From positions 4,886-68,885 of the forward strand of contig CAZBBC010000013.1 in the NCBI GenBank assembly GCA_964489835.1: DNA of 64,000 nucleotides, written 5' to 3'. Positions within the stretch are counted from its first letter, which is position 1. The number at the start of each line of letters is the position of its first letter. The notes under the pieces are model-generated. The model saw only the letters and a list, made by a program, of their open reading frames with translations. It was not told the origin of the DNA and did no database searches. Source of the DNA: CAZBBC01 sp964489835 (GTDB lineage: Bacteria > Calditrichota > Calditrichia > JAJRVZ01). Positions 45,380 through 55,700 of the stretch are shown in pieces. A program made the position numbers and the translations under genes.

Positions 45380-45598
45380 TACAGGATTTCATAAATTAAC
45401 TCTACGCTTTCTGTATTTCATTCATATTAATGATTATATAAAAGTCTTTGGATATTTGTACTTATTATGATGTTCTTTTACTATTATCGGTATATTTAAG
45501 CGGAAGTAAATGATTATTTATCTTTTGACAAAAAAATATAAAAATCTGTTAAATCCGCAGCGCTTTTTGGAGTCACATACTGTGTTGATCTAAATATT

Positions 45599-45773
45599 AA
45601 CCACGAAGCGCACGAAGCACAAGAAGAATTATAAACGATGAAAAATGACAAAAGAAAAATGAACTAAAAAAATGCAATAAAAATAAAGACTGAGAATAAA
45701 TTTAATTTAAAATAATTTTGATCATAAATATTTTATATATAAAAACTTCGTGATCTTCGCGTTCTTCGTGGTT
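45599..45773. repeat. Dispersed inverted repeat (AACCACGAAG...CTTCGTGGTT)
   Basis: The left arm at 45599-45626 starts AACCACGAAG and contains repeated CACGAAG units. The right arm at 45746-45773 ends TTCTTCGTGGTT. The arms are about three-quarters complementary over 28 bp and flank about 120 bp of AT-rich DNA. The same type of element, with sequence drift, appears at 38261 and 13799. Confidence 0.6.
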
Positions 45774-45837
45774 AAATATATATTTACCAATTCCCAATTT
45801 ATAATTCATAATTTATAATTATTTCTCCTTCGTGATC

Positions 45838-45883
45838 GGAGCCTGTCCTGAGACCGAGAGGTCGAAGGATCTCCTTTGTGGTA
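45838..45883. repeat. GAGCCTGTCCTGAG-type palindromic repeat
   Basis: The stretch beginning GGAGCCTGTCCTGAG and ending GTCGAAGGATCTCC resembles a short palindromic intergenic repeat (GAGCCTGTC.../...GAAGG) found scattered in many bacterial genomes. It is followed at once by CTTTGTGGTAAA, a fragment of the AACCACAAAG-type repeat. Confidence 0.45.
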
Positions 45884-46006
45884 AACGCTTTTTATATGTT
45901 ATAATTTGAACGGCCTGAAGTCGTCACTTACACAAGGGTGAGCGCTAGGGTCGGTGTGGCCTATGCTATTATAGCCAAAAACTTTGTTTTTTTACACCAA
46001 CGATAA

Positions 46007-47311
46007 TTAGAATGTGCGGTAAAGTGGCGTGGAGAATATAGATTTACGAATCAGGGCGTTCTCATCAATTTGTTCCGGTACATTGATAAAAACATCATCC
46101 CCACCTCCATGGGCTTCCTGCACAGATTTTCCATCAACCGTAAATATTTCATTGATTACAAAAAGTACCGAGTCTGAAGGAAAAATTGCTTCAACTTGAT
46201 CCCCACGGGAAATCCGGTTTCGAACTGAAATCAGGGCAGTACCTTTATTCCTGTCCACTTGTCTCACAATGCCTGAAAACTGATGGGTCTGATTGGCCGA
46301 ATGACTATGCTCAAAATTTTCTCCCAGGTGGCGAGGATTTTTTTCCAGAAAACCGGTTATATATCCGCGATTAGCCACAGTAAACATTTCCAGTTCCAAA
46401 TTTTTATCAAAAGCTCCGCCATCTTTTAAATCATTCATTGCCCGGCGGTAGGCACGGGTGATGACACTGACGTAATAGACTGACTTATTCCTGCCTTCAA
46501 TTTTAAAACTGTCAATACCGGCATCCCGCAGTCGGTTTAATATTCGAATCGCACATAGATCCCGGGAATTCATGATATAAGTACCGTTTTCATCCTCATC
46601 AATCGGTAATAATTGTCCCGGCCTTTCTTTCTCCTCCAGAAAATAGTTACCATCTATCCGTTGATATGTCTCCGTGGTGGAGAAATCGTCTTCACCGTAT
46701 ATCTTGTAATCCCAGCGACAGCTATTTGTACAGGTTCCCTGATTCGAATCACGATGAGTAAAATAATTCGATAACAGACATCTCCCGGAATAGGATACAC
46801 AAATCGCCCCATGTACAAATGTTTCAAGTTCTATTTCTGGAACCCGTTGCCTTATTTCGGATATTTCATTGATCGAAAGTTCTCTGGATAAGATGATTCT
46901 TTTTAATCCTTGTTGATACCAGAATTTAACTGACACCCAATTAACGGTATTTGCCTGCGTTGATAGATGCAGAGGGATGGATGGACAATATTTCTGACTC
47001 ATCAGGATAATACCAGGATCGGAGACAATTATCGCATCGGGCTTTATAGAATCCATCCATTGTAAAGTCTCTTTAAACTGTTCGATCTTCCGGTTATGCG
47101 GATAAATGTTCAATGTCAAATAGATTTTTCTATTTAATTGATGGCTGATTTCCACTGCTTTTTGAATAGATCCCCTATCAAAATCATTCTCTCTTGCACG
47201 CAAAGAGAAGCGCGGCACACCAGCATAAACCGCATCGGCGCCATAGGCAAATGCGTATTTTAATTTCATCAAATCACCGGCAGGCGCCAATAGCTCTGGT
47301 ATGATACTCAT
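46007..47311 (-). CDS. Peptidase U32 family protein (YegQ/TrhP-like)
   Basis: The 434-residue protein starts with the typical PELLAPAGDLMKLKYAFAYG and contains the U32 cysteine block (HGAICVSYSGRCLLSNY ... QGTCTNSCRW) that binds an iron-sulfur cluster in related proteins. A C-terminal beta-barrel-like domain follows (about 340-425). The closest well-known group is YegQ/TrhP, involved in 5-hydroxyuridine formation in tRNA, and not a true protease. It is monocistronic, divergent from phoH across a 250-bp region with a large inverted repeat. Confidence 0.88.
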   Translation of the reverse strand: MSIIPELLAPAGDLMKLKYAFAYGADAVYAGVPRFSLRARENDFDRGSIQKAVEISHQLNRKIYLTLNIYPHNRKIEQFKETLQWMDSIKPDAIIVSDPGIILMSQKYCPSIPLHLSTQANTVNWVSVKFWYQQGLKRIILSRELSINEISEIRQRVPEIELETFVHGAICVSYSGRCLLSNYFTHRDSNQGTCTNSCRWDYKIYGEDDFSTTETYQRIDGNYFLEEKERPGQLLPIDEDENGTYIMNSRDLCAIRILNRLRDAGIDSFKIEGRNKSVYYVSVITRAYRRAMNDLKDGGAFDKNLELEMFTVANRGYITGFLEKNPRHLGENFEHSHSANQTHQFSGIVRQVDRNKGTALISVRNRISRGDQVEAIFPSDSVLFVINEIFTVDGKSVQEAHGGGDDVFINVPEQIDENALIRKSIFSTPLYRTF

Positions 47312-47389
47312 AAAATAATATTCCTTAAAATAAAATGAATGGCTATTCGGGATTTCTGAGAATTATCCTATAATCTTTATGCTGATCTG

Positions 47390-47434
47390 TTTAGAACACT
47401 AGATTGAAATCGCATTTTAATTTAGTGTTCTAAA
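47390..47434. promoter_or_regulatory. Perfect 12-bp inverted repeat in divergent promoter region
   Basis: TTTAGAACACTA (47390-47401) and TAGTGTTCTAAA (47423-47434) are perfectly complementary across a 21-bp spacer, with a further ATT/AAT pairing inside. It sits between the divergent U32 peptidase and PhoH genes. It could be an operator for a dimeric regulator, a cruciform, or the ends of a tiny mobile-element relic. Confidence 0.55.
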
Positions 47435-47501
47435 TTCATCCATTCCAAAAATAATTTCATAGTGTAACCCAAAGCTGCTAATAAAAGAATTGCTTTTTCT
47501 C

Positions 47502-47530
47502 TTGAATTCTTTTTAATCACAATCTAAATT
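47502..47530 (+). promoter_or_regulatory. Candidate phoH promoter
   Basis: TTGAAT (47502-47507) and TAAATT (47525-47530) are separated by 17 bp, about 30 bp before the phoH ATG. Each matches four of six consensus positions. Confidence 0.35.
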
Positions 47531-47561
47531 GAATTCAATATCAAACAGATCTTAGAATACT

Positions 47562-49001
47562 ATGAACGATAAATATACGGATTTAAATTTCCTCGAAAGC
47601 AAAGATGAGCGTCTTGTTTATATATTAGACACAAATGTTGTCCTGCATGACCCCGCCTCCATTTTTCGTTTTGATGAGCATATTGTTCTTATTCCCTTCA
47701 GTGTTTTAGAAGAAATCGACGCCAAAAAAAATGATTCGGGAATTGGGTATAATTCGCGTGATATCAGTCAAAAATTGGAAATGCTCAGCACCCGTCAGGA
47801 TGAAGGAACGGTGATTACGATCCCTAATGGGAAAGAAGGAGTCCTTTCTTTTCTGGCCGGTCATCTTTCTTCAACAATACCGTCGGAATTGGATCTCAGC
47901 TATCGGGATAATTTAATGCTTTCCCAGGTATTGGGATTGAAAAGCACCTACTATCACAGAAGGTATATTTTTGTCACCAAAGATAGAAATTTACGTATCA
48001 AGTGCCGGGCACTTGGCATTGAGACAGAGGACTACAAGCACGATCAGGTAAGTGAGGAGTATTTAGCCAGTTTTTTTCAATCAACCCAGGAGGTTAATCT
48101 TTCCTCCGAAGAGATTAATGAAATATTTACAACCAAAGACAGGCTGAAATGGAATTTACCTTACCGAAAAAAGTGGCGTCTCCGTCATAACGAAGGTGTC
48201 GTTCTGTATGATCCCAGCGGTGATTTATTTGGATTAGGAATTCGCAAAGAAGACAGATTACACTATATCGATTATCACTCGATAAAAGTACTAGGCATGC
48301 CGCCTAAGGTACTCGATATTCAAAATTATTCCTACAATTTTGAGCAGGCTATTTGCATGCGTCAAGCCATGGATGATGATGTGAAAATTCAGATTATTAT
48401 CGGGAAAGCCGGAACCGGTAAAACCCATATTGCAATGGCTGCAGGTCTGGAAAAAGTATTTAAGGAAAAACGTTACGAAAGTATAAAGTTGATAAAACCT
48501 ATTGTCACTAAAAGTCGATTGGGAGAGGATATAGGATTTCTGCCCGGATCACTGAGACGAAAGCTAATCCCAAAGATGCGTCCTTTTATAGAAAAATTGC
48601 GCCAATTTAGTGACGAAGATTTTTTATCTACAGATACAGGATACCAAAAGCTTCTGGATAGCGGAATTGTGGAATTGATAAATCTCGCTGATGTCAGAGG
48701 TGCCGATCTGGCCGGTACCTTTGTTATATTTGATGAAGCACAAAATGCAAATCCGTTTCAAATGCGTACCCTTGGCACCCGATTGGGTGAAAATACAAAA
48801 CTCATCGTATTAGGGGATCCCACCCAGATCGATAGTATATATTTGGACAAATATTCCAATGCGCTTATTAATTTGTACCTGAATTCAATCAATCATCCTG
48901 CCCCATTTCTGGCGCAGGTATGTCTGATGCAAATGGTCCGTTCTCATACATCACGATGGTTTGAAGAAGTTATTCAGCCGGATCGTGCACGGAATGAGTA
49001 A
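47562..49001 (+). CDS. PIN-PhoH family ATPase/ribonuclease (PhoH2-like)
   Basis: The 479-residue protein has an N-terminal PIN domain (about 17-165) with acidic residues in YILDTNVVLHD, LEEID and VTKDRNLRIK, then a PhoH ATPase domain with Walker A GKAGTGKT (281-288) and Walker B FVIFDEAQN (D391, E392), and VLGDPTQID. The PIN-PhoH fusion is the PhoH2 type, for which RNA helicase plus nuclease activity has been reported in other bacteria. Its stop overlaps the mutY start by 8 bp. No antitoxin-like gene precedes it. Confidence 0.92.
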   Translation: MNDKYTDLNFLESKDERLVYILDTNVVLHDPASIFRFDEHIVLIPFSVLEEIDAKKNDSGIGYNSRDISQKLEMLSTRQDEGTVITIPNGKEGVLSFLAGHLSSTIPSELDLSYRDNLMLSQVLGLKSTYYHRRYIFVTKDRNLRIKCRALGIETEDYKHDQVSEEYLASFFQSTQEVNLSSEEINEIFTTKDRLKWNLPYRKKWRLRHNEGVVLYDPSGDLFGLGIRKEDRLHYIDYHSIKVLGMPPKVLDIQNYSYNFEQAICMRQAMDDDVKIQIIIGKAGTGKTHIAMAAGLEKVFKEKRYESIKLIKPIVTKSRLGEDIGFLPGSLRRKLIPKMRPFIEKLRQFSDEDFLSTDTGYQKLLDSGIVELINLADVRGADLAGTFVIFDEAQNANPFQMRTLGTRLGENTKLIVLGDPTQIDSIYLDKYSNALINLYLNSINHPAPFLAQVCLMQMVRSHTSRWFEEVIQPDRARNE

Positions 49002-50076
49002 AATAAATATCCAGCGGAATTTGCTCATCTGGTTTGAAAAAAACAAACGACCATTACCCTGGCGTCATCAACGGCATTGGTATTATATATGGGTTTCCGA
49101 AGTGATGCTTCAGCAAACCCAGGTTGAACAAGCCATTCCTTATTATCAGAAATTTATAAAAAAATTTGGGACTGTTGTATGCCTGGCAGAGGCTTCGGAA
49201 CAGGAGATATTAAAAGCCTGGGAAGGACTGGGATATTATTCTCGGGCCAGACATTTACACCAGGCCGCCCGGATTATCGTTCAACAACATAACGCAAAAC
49301 TACCGACAGACAGGCAAGAACTTTTAAGGCTTCCGGGGTTTGGCCCCTATACCGCTAATGCCGTGTTAAGTATTGCCTTTAATTTGCCTTATGGTGTCGT
49401 TGACGGTAATATTAAAAGGGTCATATCCCGTCTTTTTCTAATATCGGATGATATCAGTAAGTCTAAAACGCATGCAAAGATACAAACGATAATGTCGGGG
49501 TTGCTCCCTCCTCATTCATCGCGGGCATTCAATGAAGCAATGATGGAACTGGGCGCTCTGATCTGCCTTCCCACTGCACCATTATGTGAGAATTGCCCGC
49601 TTTCCCCCCAGTGCCAGGCTTTTAATAAAGGTATGGTAAAACTAATCCCCTTTAAAGCAAAGAAAGAAAAAATTCCAAATATTGTATCGAAAGCTTTTGT
49701 CATTAAATGTCAAAATAATTTTCTTATCGTTCAACGTCCCCGGGGCGAAATGTTGGCAGGCATGTGGGAATTTCCAATCGTGAAATTGAAAAACGGGGAA
49801 AAATTAGAGAATTTTAATGCCCGTTATATAAAAACGCATTATAATCTGGATGTTTCATACAAAAAAACATGGTCGGCAATCAGACATTCCTACACTCACT
49901 TTCACTTGACCTTATATTCAAATTTATTTATTACAGAATTCCCCGAATTTCAATCAAAATCATATACAGAGCATCAATGGATAGATCTGGAGATGATAAA
50001 AAAATTGCCTTTACATAAAGCGATGTGGAAACTACTCCAACGGATTGATCCAGAGTTAGAAATTATACCCGAGTGA
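48994..50076 (+). CDS. mutY: A/G-specific adenine glycosylase MutY
   Basis: The protein has 360 residues from ATG 48994; an upstream TTG at 48961 lies inside phoH. The helix-hairpin-helix glycosylase core has SEVMLQQTQV (catalytic Glu) and LPGFGPYTANAVL, then VVDGNIKRV (catalytic Asp) and a [4Fe-4S] cluster with the C-x6-C-x2-C-x5-C spacing (CLPTAPLCENCPLSPQC). A NUDIX-like C-terminal domain (about 225-350) reads 8-oxoguanine opposite adenine. It removes adenine from A:8-oxoG pairs. The last 21 bp overlap the end of the convergent patatin gene. Confidence 0.95.
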   Translation: MSKINIQRNLLIWFEKNKRPLPWRHQRHWYYIWVSEVMLQQTQVEQAIPYYQKFIKKFGTVVCLAEASEQEILKAWEGLGYYSRARHLHQAARIIVQQHNAKLPTDRQELLRLPGFGPYTANAVLSIAFNLPYGVVDGNIKRVISRLFLISDDISKSKTHAKIQTIMSGLLPPHSSRAFNEAMMELGALICLPTAPLCENCPLSPQCQAFNKGMVKLIPFKAKKEKIPNIVSKAFVIKCQNNFLIVQRPRGEMLAGMWEFPIVKLKNGEKLENFNARYIKTHYNLDVSYKKTWSAIRHSYTHFHLTLYSNLFITEFPEFQSKSYTEHQWIDLEMIKKLPLHKAMWKLLQRIDPELEIIPE

Positions 50077-52719
50077 CAGATAAATCACGCCATCTTTATT
50101 ACTGGTATCTCCATAACCTATGTAAAGTGGACCCAATAAGGTATTCATTCCCAACCACCCCCCCAGGCCCGTAAAAAAATCATCGCTTTTTAACACCAGA
50201 TCACCCGTCTCCCATATCGCACCGATATCATAGCGAAGGCCCAAATATATATCAGATAAAATTTGAAAAGGTAATAAAAAACGGTATTCAAAATTAGCCA
50301 TAATTACCTGACGACCGAAAAATTCATACTCATGCAATCCCATAAAATCGTGCAAACCGCCGATACGAAACCACTCTGAGAACGGCAAGGTTTGATCACC
50401 AATTCCGATAAGACCTCTGAAGTGAAAGGTATGGCTGAGCCAGTATGTATAGTATCCTTCAAGATTTACATATGCCTTTGTATAATTTTCCTGTCCCTGG
50501 GCAAGCGTCTTATTTGCGGTTTCCCAGAACCAGACATTATAAGTTCCTGAGGTCGTAAATGCAATATTATCTCTTTTATCTGTTACTGACTTTACTGAGA
50601 GCGTGCGCAATTCACTGTTTTGAGTGACTTTACCCTCCAAAGCTTCATTTAGATCGCTGTCATATGGCGCATCTTTTACATTCTCGACTCGTAAATCTAT
50701 TGAAATTTGTCCTAATTTTTTTAATTGTAATCCAATGCCAAATTTTGTACCTCGTCTTCTCTCTATATATTCACCGACATTTTTATCACCAACAATAAGT
50801 GGAAATCTTTTCCAATCATAATAAACTTTAAAATTTGAGGTTAACAGGGTTTCGAAAACCCGGTCAACCCTATAATTAAATCCGATACGACGATCCATTT
50901 CTCCAAATCTTCCATTCAGAGATATCTTATAAGCGTTACCGAGAAAATTTTCATTCGTCCATTCGGTATAGAATTGTGCACCGCGTTCGGAGCCGATTTT
51001 ACCTCCCAGTCGGAGCACTGTGGTTTTCTTCTCAACAACTTTTATAAGCAAAATATAGTTGTCATTTTCTAAATCCAGATTAACACTGACTTTTTCAAAT
51101 AGCTGGGTGTTATATATATTATCAATACCCTTTTTTACATCTTTTGAATTATAAATATCGTGCGATTGAAGAGGGAATTCCCGGAGTATTATAAAATCTT
51201 TGCTGACTTTGTTCCCCTTAATATTGATTTTTTCAATTCTGCCCTCATCAATAGCCACTTGCAATTTTCCACTCTGCTGATCAAAATTTACTTTTTTAAA
51301 CCGGATCAGAGCATACCCATCGTTTCTATATAATTGTTTTATATCATTGAGACCTTTGCGGATATTATTATAATTGAGTATTTGTTCCGGTTGGTGGTTT
51401 AAAAGTTTAATAAGGGTAGAATCGGTATATAATGTATGACCTTCAAAAAATACCTGACGCAATTTACTGTTCACATTCAAAAAATAGTTAAGCGTAGTAG
51501 CTGCTTCCAGAGAATCAAGAGAGGCCTTTACGGAATTATATATACCCTGCGTAAAGAGGTAATCTATATCCTTTTTCAATAGCGATTGTGTTATCGATTT
51601 TTCTTTGGAAGCATGCAACTGATAATGATCTATTTCCTCAGGAGAATTATTAGAAGACAAACGAAATTCATCAAAATTATACTGAATTTCTGGTTTTTTT
51701 AATCGTTGATGCTCAGTTAGTGCGTATAATTTCATAGCCATCTGATCGACAGCGATTTCTCCTTTAACAATCATATCATCAATTTTATCAAAATCAGTAC
51801 TCCCAATTCCTTCCAGGTCCGGTTTAATCACCAGATCCGCCAGGCTCATCTGTTCAATATTTGTAGATTGCATCATAATCGAAGTAACCTGGTCAGCAAT
51901 TTCCCAAGGCGCTTGCAGTTCTTCCCGTCTTCTCAGGGGAGAGGTATTATCAACAACGACGACAACATCCATCCCGAGCAATTTTGCTGCATCAACAGCA
52001 AAATTCGAACTAAGTCCGCCATCTACCAGAAGCATATTATCCCAAACAACAGGAGAGAACAGAAGAGGTACAGCAGCACTGGCATTTATTGCTTCTGCTA
52101 AATCTCCTTTTCCGATAATCACACGTTTCCCGGAAATTAAATCAGTGGCAATAGCCCGGAATGGAATTGTCAGATCATCAAAATCATATACCGAAGGGAA
52201 TTTTGTTTTATATAGTTCATTGGTGATTAAGGTTAAAATTTTCTGACCAGAGGTTAGACTGCTTGGAATATAAGCACGCAGCCCATCAAATCGAATATTT
52301 ATAAGATAGCGGTCTTTGATGGCTTTTTGCCCGACAAACAGGTTTTGACGTTCAGTGTCATCCGTAAAGATGTCATCCCAATTCACATTACGAATGGATT
52401 TTTCCAACTGTTCAACCGTCAATCCGGCAGCGTAATAACCACCAATAACGCTTCCAAAACTTGTACCAACAATTAAATCAATCGGAATATTGTGCTTTTC
52501 AAAACCTTTTAAGACACCAATGTGGGCAATACCTCTTGCCCCTCCTCCAGAAAGTACAAGACCCACTCTCAGGCGATTTTGATCACTTTTGGTACCGGTG
52601 TGGGTAATAAGTGAATCTAAATCAGGTTGTTCTTTCTGATATAAAACCTGAGCATTAGCTCGTGGCTGCAAAAAAAGGATGCTGTAGAGAATTGCACTTA
52701 GATAAATATATTTTTTCAA
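50056..52719 (-). CDS. Patatin-like phospholipase fused to POTRA and BamA-type barrel (type Vd)
   Basis: The 887-residue protein has a Sec signal peptide (cleavage after about ANAQ, residue 24). A patatin domain follows with oxyanion loop SGGGARG (57-63), nucleophile S87 in GTSFG, and D233 in LVDGGL, the Ser-Asp dyad. After a helical linker come POTRA-like repeats (about 415-560) and a 16-strand Omp85-type barrel (about 565-887) ending in LGYNF. This is the layout of type Vd autotransporters such as PlpD, in which the barrel carries the lipase to the cell surface. It is the last gene of a minus-strand operon after DUF4159 and DUF4175. Confidence 0.92.
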   Translation of the reverse strand: MKKYIYLSAILYSILFLQPRANAQVLYQKEQPDLDSLITHTGTKSDQNRLRVGLVLSGGGARGIAHIGVLKGFEKHNIPIDLIVGTSFGSVIGGYYAAGLTVEQLEKSIRNVNWDDIFTDDTERQNLFVGQKAIKDRYLINIRFDGLRAYIPSSLTSGQKILTLITNELYKTKFPSVYDFDDLTIPFRAIATDLISGKRVIIGKGDLAEAINASAAVPLLFSPVVWDNMLLVDGGLSSNFAVDAAKLLGMDVVVVVDNTSPLRRREELQAPWEIADQVTSIMMQSTNIEQMSLADLVIKPDLEGIGSTDFDKIDDMIVKGEIAVDQMAMKLYALTEHQRLKKPEIQYNFDEFRLSSNNSPEEIDHYQLHASKEKSITQSLLKKDIDYLFTQGIYNSVKASLDSLEAATTLNYFLNVNSKLRQVFFEGHTLYTDSTLIKLLNHQPEQILNYNNIRKGLNDIKQLYRNDGYALIRFKKVNFDQQSGKLQVAIDEGRIEKINIKGNKVSKDFIILREFPLQSHDIYNSKDVKKGIDNIYNTQLFEKVSVNLDLENDNYILLIKVVEKKTTVLRLGGKIGSERGAQFYTEWTNENFLGNAYKISLNGRFGEMDRRIGFNYRVDRVFETLLTSNFKVYYDWKRFPLIVGDKNVGEYIERRRGTKFGIGLQLKKLGQISIDLRVENVKDAPYDSDLNEALEGKVTQNSELRTLSVKSVTDKRDNIAFTTSGTYNVWFWETANKTLAQGQENYTKAYVNLEGYYTYWLSHTFHFRGLIGIGDQTLPFSEWFRIGGLHDFMGLHEYEFFGRQVIMANFEYRFLLPFQILSDIYLGLRYDIGAIWETGDLVLKSDDFFTGLGGWLGMNTLLGPLYIGYGDTSNKDGVIYLSLGYNF

Positions 52720-52731
52720 GTTTTGGCCGTA

Positions 52732-55700
52732 CTATTTTCGTGGTAAATTTATATTCAGGGTCCGAAAATACTCTTCAATTAATTTTTCATAATCAGGATT
52801 ATATCCCTCATTCAAGGCACGAATGAGATCCAACTTTAATTGCTTCATTCTCTGGTTCTCCAGATCGGTTGGATCATCCGGTGATATGCGTATGTATTCT
52901 TTCCCGGTTTCCGCTAATCGTTTTTTACTATATTCTTTTTCACGTACAGATTTCTGGGCATCAAGCATGCGCGAAAATATTTTTTGTTGTCGTTCAATCG
53001 TACCTCTGTCAAGCCTTAAACTTTGTAATTCATTGACAACTTCTTCCATTTCCTTTGCCATGTTATCGAGACTGCCTAATACCTCTGAACGATTCTGCAT
53101 CCCCTCTGCAAGATTTTCCAGGGATTGTTGAATTGCTCTCTGCTCTGCAGACATTCTCATTAATTGACCTTGTTGCTCTAAAGAAAGTTTTCCCTTGTTT
53201 GTATTAAAAAAGTTGAGACTTTCCTGATTGAGTTTCCCCTGTTGACCAGATAGCTGTTGCATTTGTTTTAAATACTGTTCGAACCCGAGACCAGACTTTG
53301 CATCAGCAAGAGCTTCCATAGAATTCTGCATTTGAATAATTGATTTGTTCAGTTCTGCCATTGAATTTTCTTGAAAATTGCTGGCCGATTTCTGTTTGCG
53401 GTTTTCAAGTTCACTCACACTTTTTTTCATATTGGAATGGGCATCACTTAAAGATTTGCTCATTCCGGGTGGCAGGAAAAATGTCTCGTGGGAAAGATCA
53501 ATAATATCTCGCGTGGTACGAAACATATTTTCGATAATTTGTTGCTGTGTTCCGGCAATTTCAGGATATCTGTCACTAAAATTTGACAATTGCTCCGTTT
53601 CTTCAATAAGTTGCTCTTCATCTTTTGATAGTTTAAGTAAGTTATCGGTAACTTTGTTCATCTTCGAAAGAATTTTTTGCTGACTATTCTCTAACATGCT
53701 CTTTTGGGCATTTTTTAAATTCGCTTGCATTTGCTCCAACTGTTGACCCATTTCTCCGGAATTACTTTGCATTGTATTTTGATCTGCGGTTACCATGGTG
53801 TTGATAAATTCTCCCATTTGATCTTGTAATTCATTGCCGATTTGCTGAGAATTTTCCAGATTATTGATCACTTTGGGATATTCATTCATCATATCATTCT
53901 TCATCACTTTTGAAAGAGAATTAATGAGATTTTTCAAAAGATCCTGTTGATCTTTTTCTTTTTGAATAAGAGATTCTCTTTTCCCTGGATCCAACGGGTC
54001 ATTTTTGGCAAGTTCTTTTGAAATTTCACTCTGGTTTCTCTCCAATGCTTCTGCCATCTTTACCATCTTATCGAGTTCCTGCTCAAGCTTTACCCTTTTA
54101 AAAAGAGCTAATGTACGCTCCAGATTTTCTTTAAATCTTTGCTGATCGAGTATGAATTTTTCTGTGGCAATTTGAGCTTGTTTTTTATCGAGAAGACTTA
54201 AAGATTTTTCAAGATCTTTCATCGATTGCAAGAGCTCGGGGGTCGCAATTTCCTGGAATAAATCCTGCAGTTTATTATACTTTTCAAGAATCTCAGGACT
54301 AAATAGCTGATTGCTCTCTAATTTTTTTATCGCTTTATTGAGATCATCCTCGATCTTTTTAAGTTTTTTCTGTACTTCCTCTTGTTTCTCAAGCGCTGTT
54401 TCCAAAGATCTTTTCCTTTCCCAGTCAAGTTCTTTCTCGCGTTTCATCTCCCGGCTTATTTTTTCAAGATCTTTTTTCAAATCCTCGCTTTCAGCAGCCA
54501 AATCTTCAGCCGCATTTAAATTATCATTTTGAGCAGAATTGAAATCCTCAAACAACTGTTCAATGGACGGAAATCGAATATAATACGTTTCGGAACGGCT
54601 GGTTTTTGGTCCATTGATGATATCATTATCAGAAAGGGTGGCATAATATTTCACACCATCATCAAAACTCACCGGCAGAACTGCAAAATTCCAGAAATAT
54701 GATTGTTGGAAATATTTGTCACCAGGAGTGGGCATAAAAACAGGTAGGTGATTCCAGGTCGAATCTGTCACTGCCTTTAATTTTCTTTGTATCTGGTAGT
54801 GCAGATGCAACTTGTTGAACCCAAAATCATCATTTCCTTCAAAGATCAGGTTAAGCGCACCATCCGCCGCAATTTCTACATCTTTTCCTGGTTCTGTTAT
54901 TTCTATGGCAGGATACAGATCTTCCAATATCGTTATGGTGTATTCAATCGGCTCCCGATTATTCAAACCCTCTGTATCACTGACGGTGAGAAAATATGTT
55001 TTACCGATATTAACTGGGAAAGAAAAATTAAATTTATTCTCTCTGATATCACTATGAATTTCTTTACCATCGGAAAAAACAATTTTCGCCATATTCAAAG
55101 GTTTGTTTGCCTGTGCCGAAATATTAATAATAGATCCCGGGTAGGCAATGATGTCTCCAACATTTTCTTCAAGAAACTGCTTGGATAGATTTGTATAGGA
55201 AGGTGGTATTACTTCCACCTGAACTTCATTGACCAGAGGAGGGATCAGCGTATTTACCGTAAACGCCTGACTCACGAGTTTATCTTTCCATTCCGCAGGA
55301 AATCGTGGCAAGCCTTGCAGAAAATATTCAAAAGGTCTCTTAATATTGTCAATCTGTATTTCATAAGAATCAGCCTGCTCACGCATAAGTTTTGGCTGAT
55401 AGACAACATCTCCCTTAAACCTGATCTGTAATATGCATGTCTCAAGTTCCGGTCCCTTAAACTTCGCCGAAATATCAAGTGTTTGATCAACAATGATATC
55501 CGTATTACCGGGTTTTATGGTAAACTCGTACCAGGGGACTTCTGCATATTCCCCCATGGGGTTTAATATCCTTTTCATGGAAAGCATTAATTTATCGGAG
55601 AGCATATAAGTCAAGACCAGACTTCCTAAAAGTATGGGAATCACAAGTGAATAAGGAAACAGGAAATCACGTAGTCTAATTTGTTTGCTAAACTCAGTAT

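Larger units (their letters stand above)
45380..46006. other. Intergenic region with clustered dispersed repeats
   Basis: This 627-bp gap contains several unrelated repeat fragments, listed separately: an inverted AACCACGAAG pair (45599-45773), a GAGCCTGTCCTGAG-type palindrome (about 45838-45876), an AT-rich near-tandem stretch (ATTTATAATTCATAATTTATAATT, about 45798-45821, in two overlapping copies) and an imperfect GGCCTAT/ATAGCC hairpin (about 45957-45975). No coding potential is seen. Confidence 0.6.
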
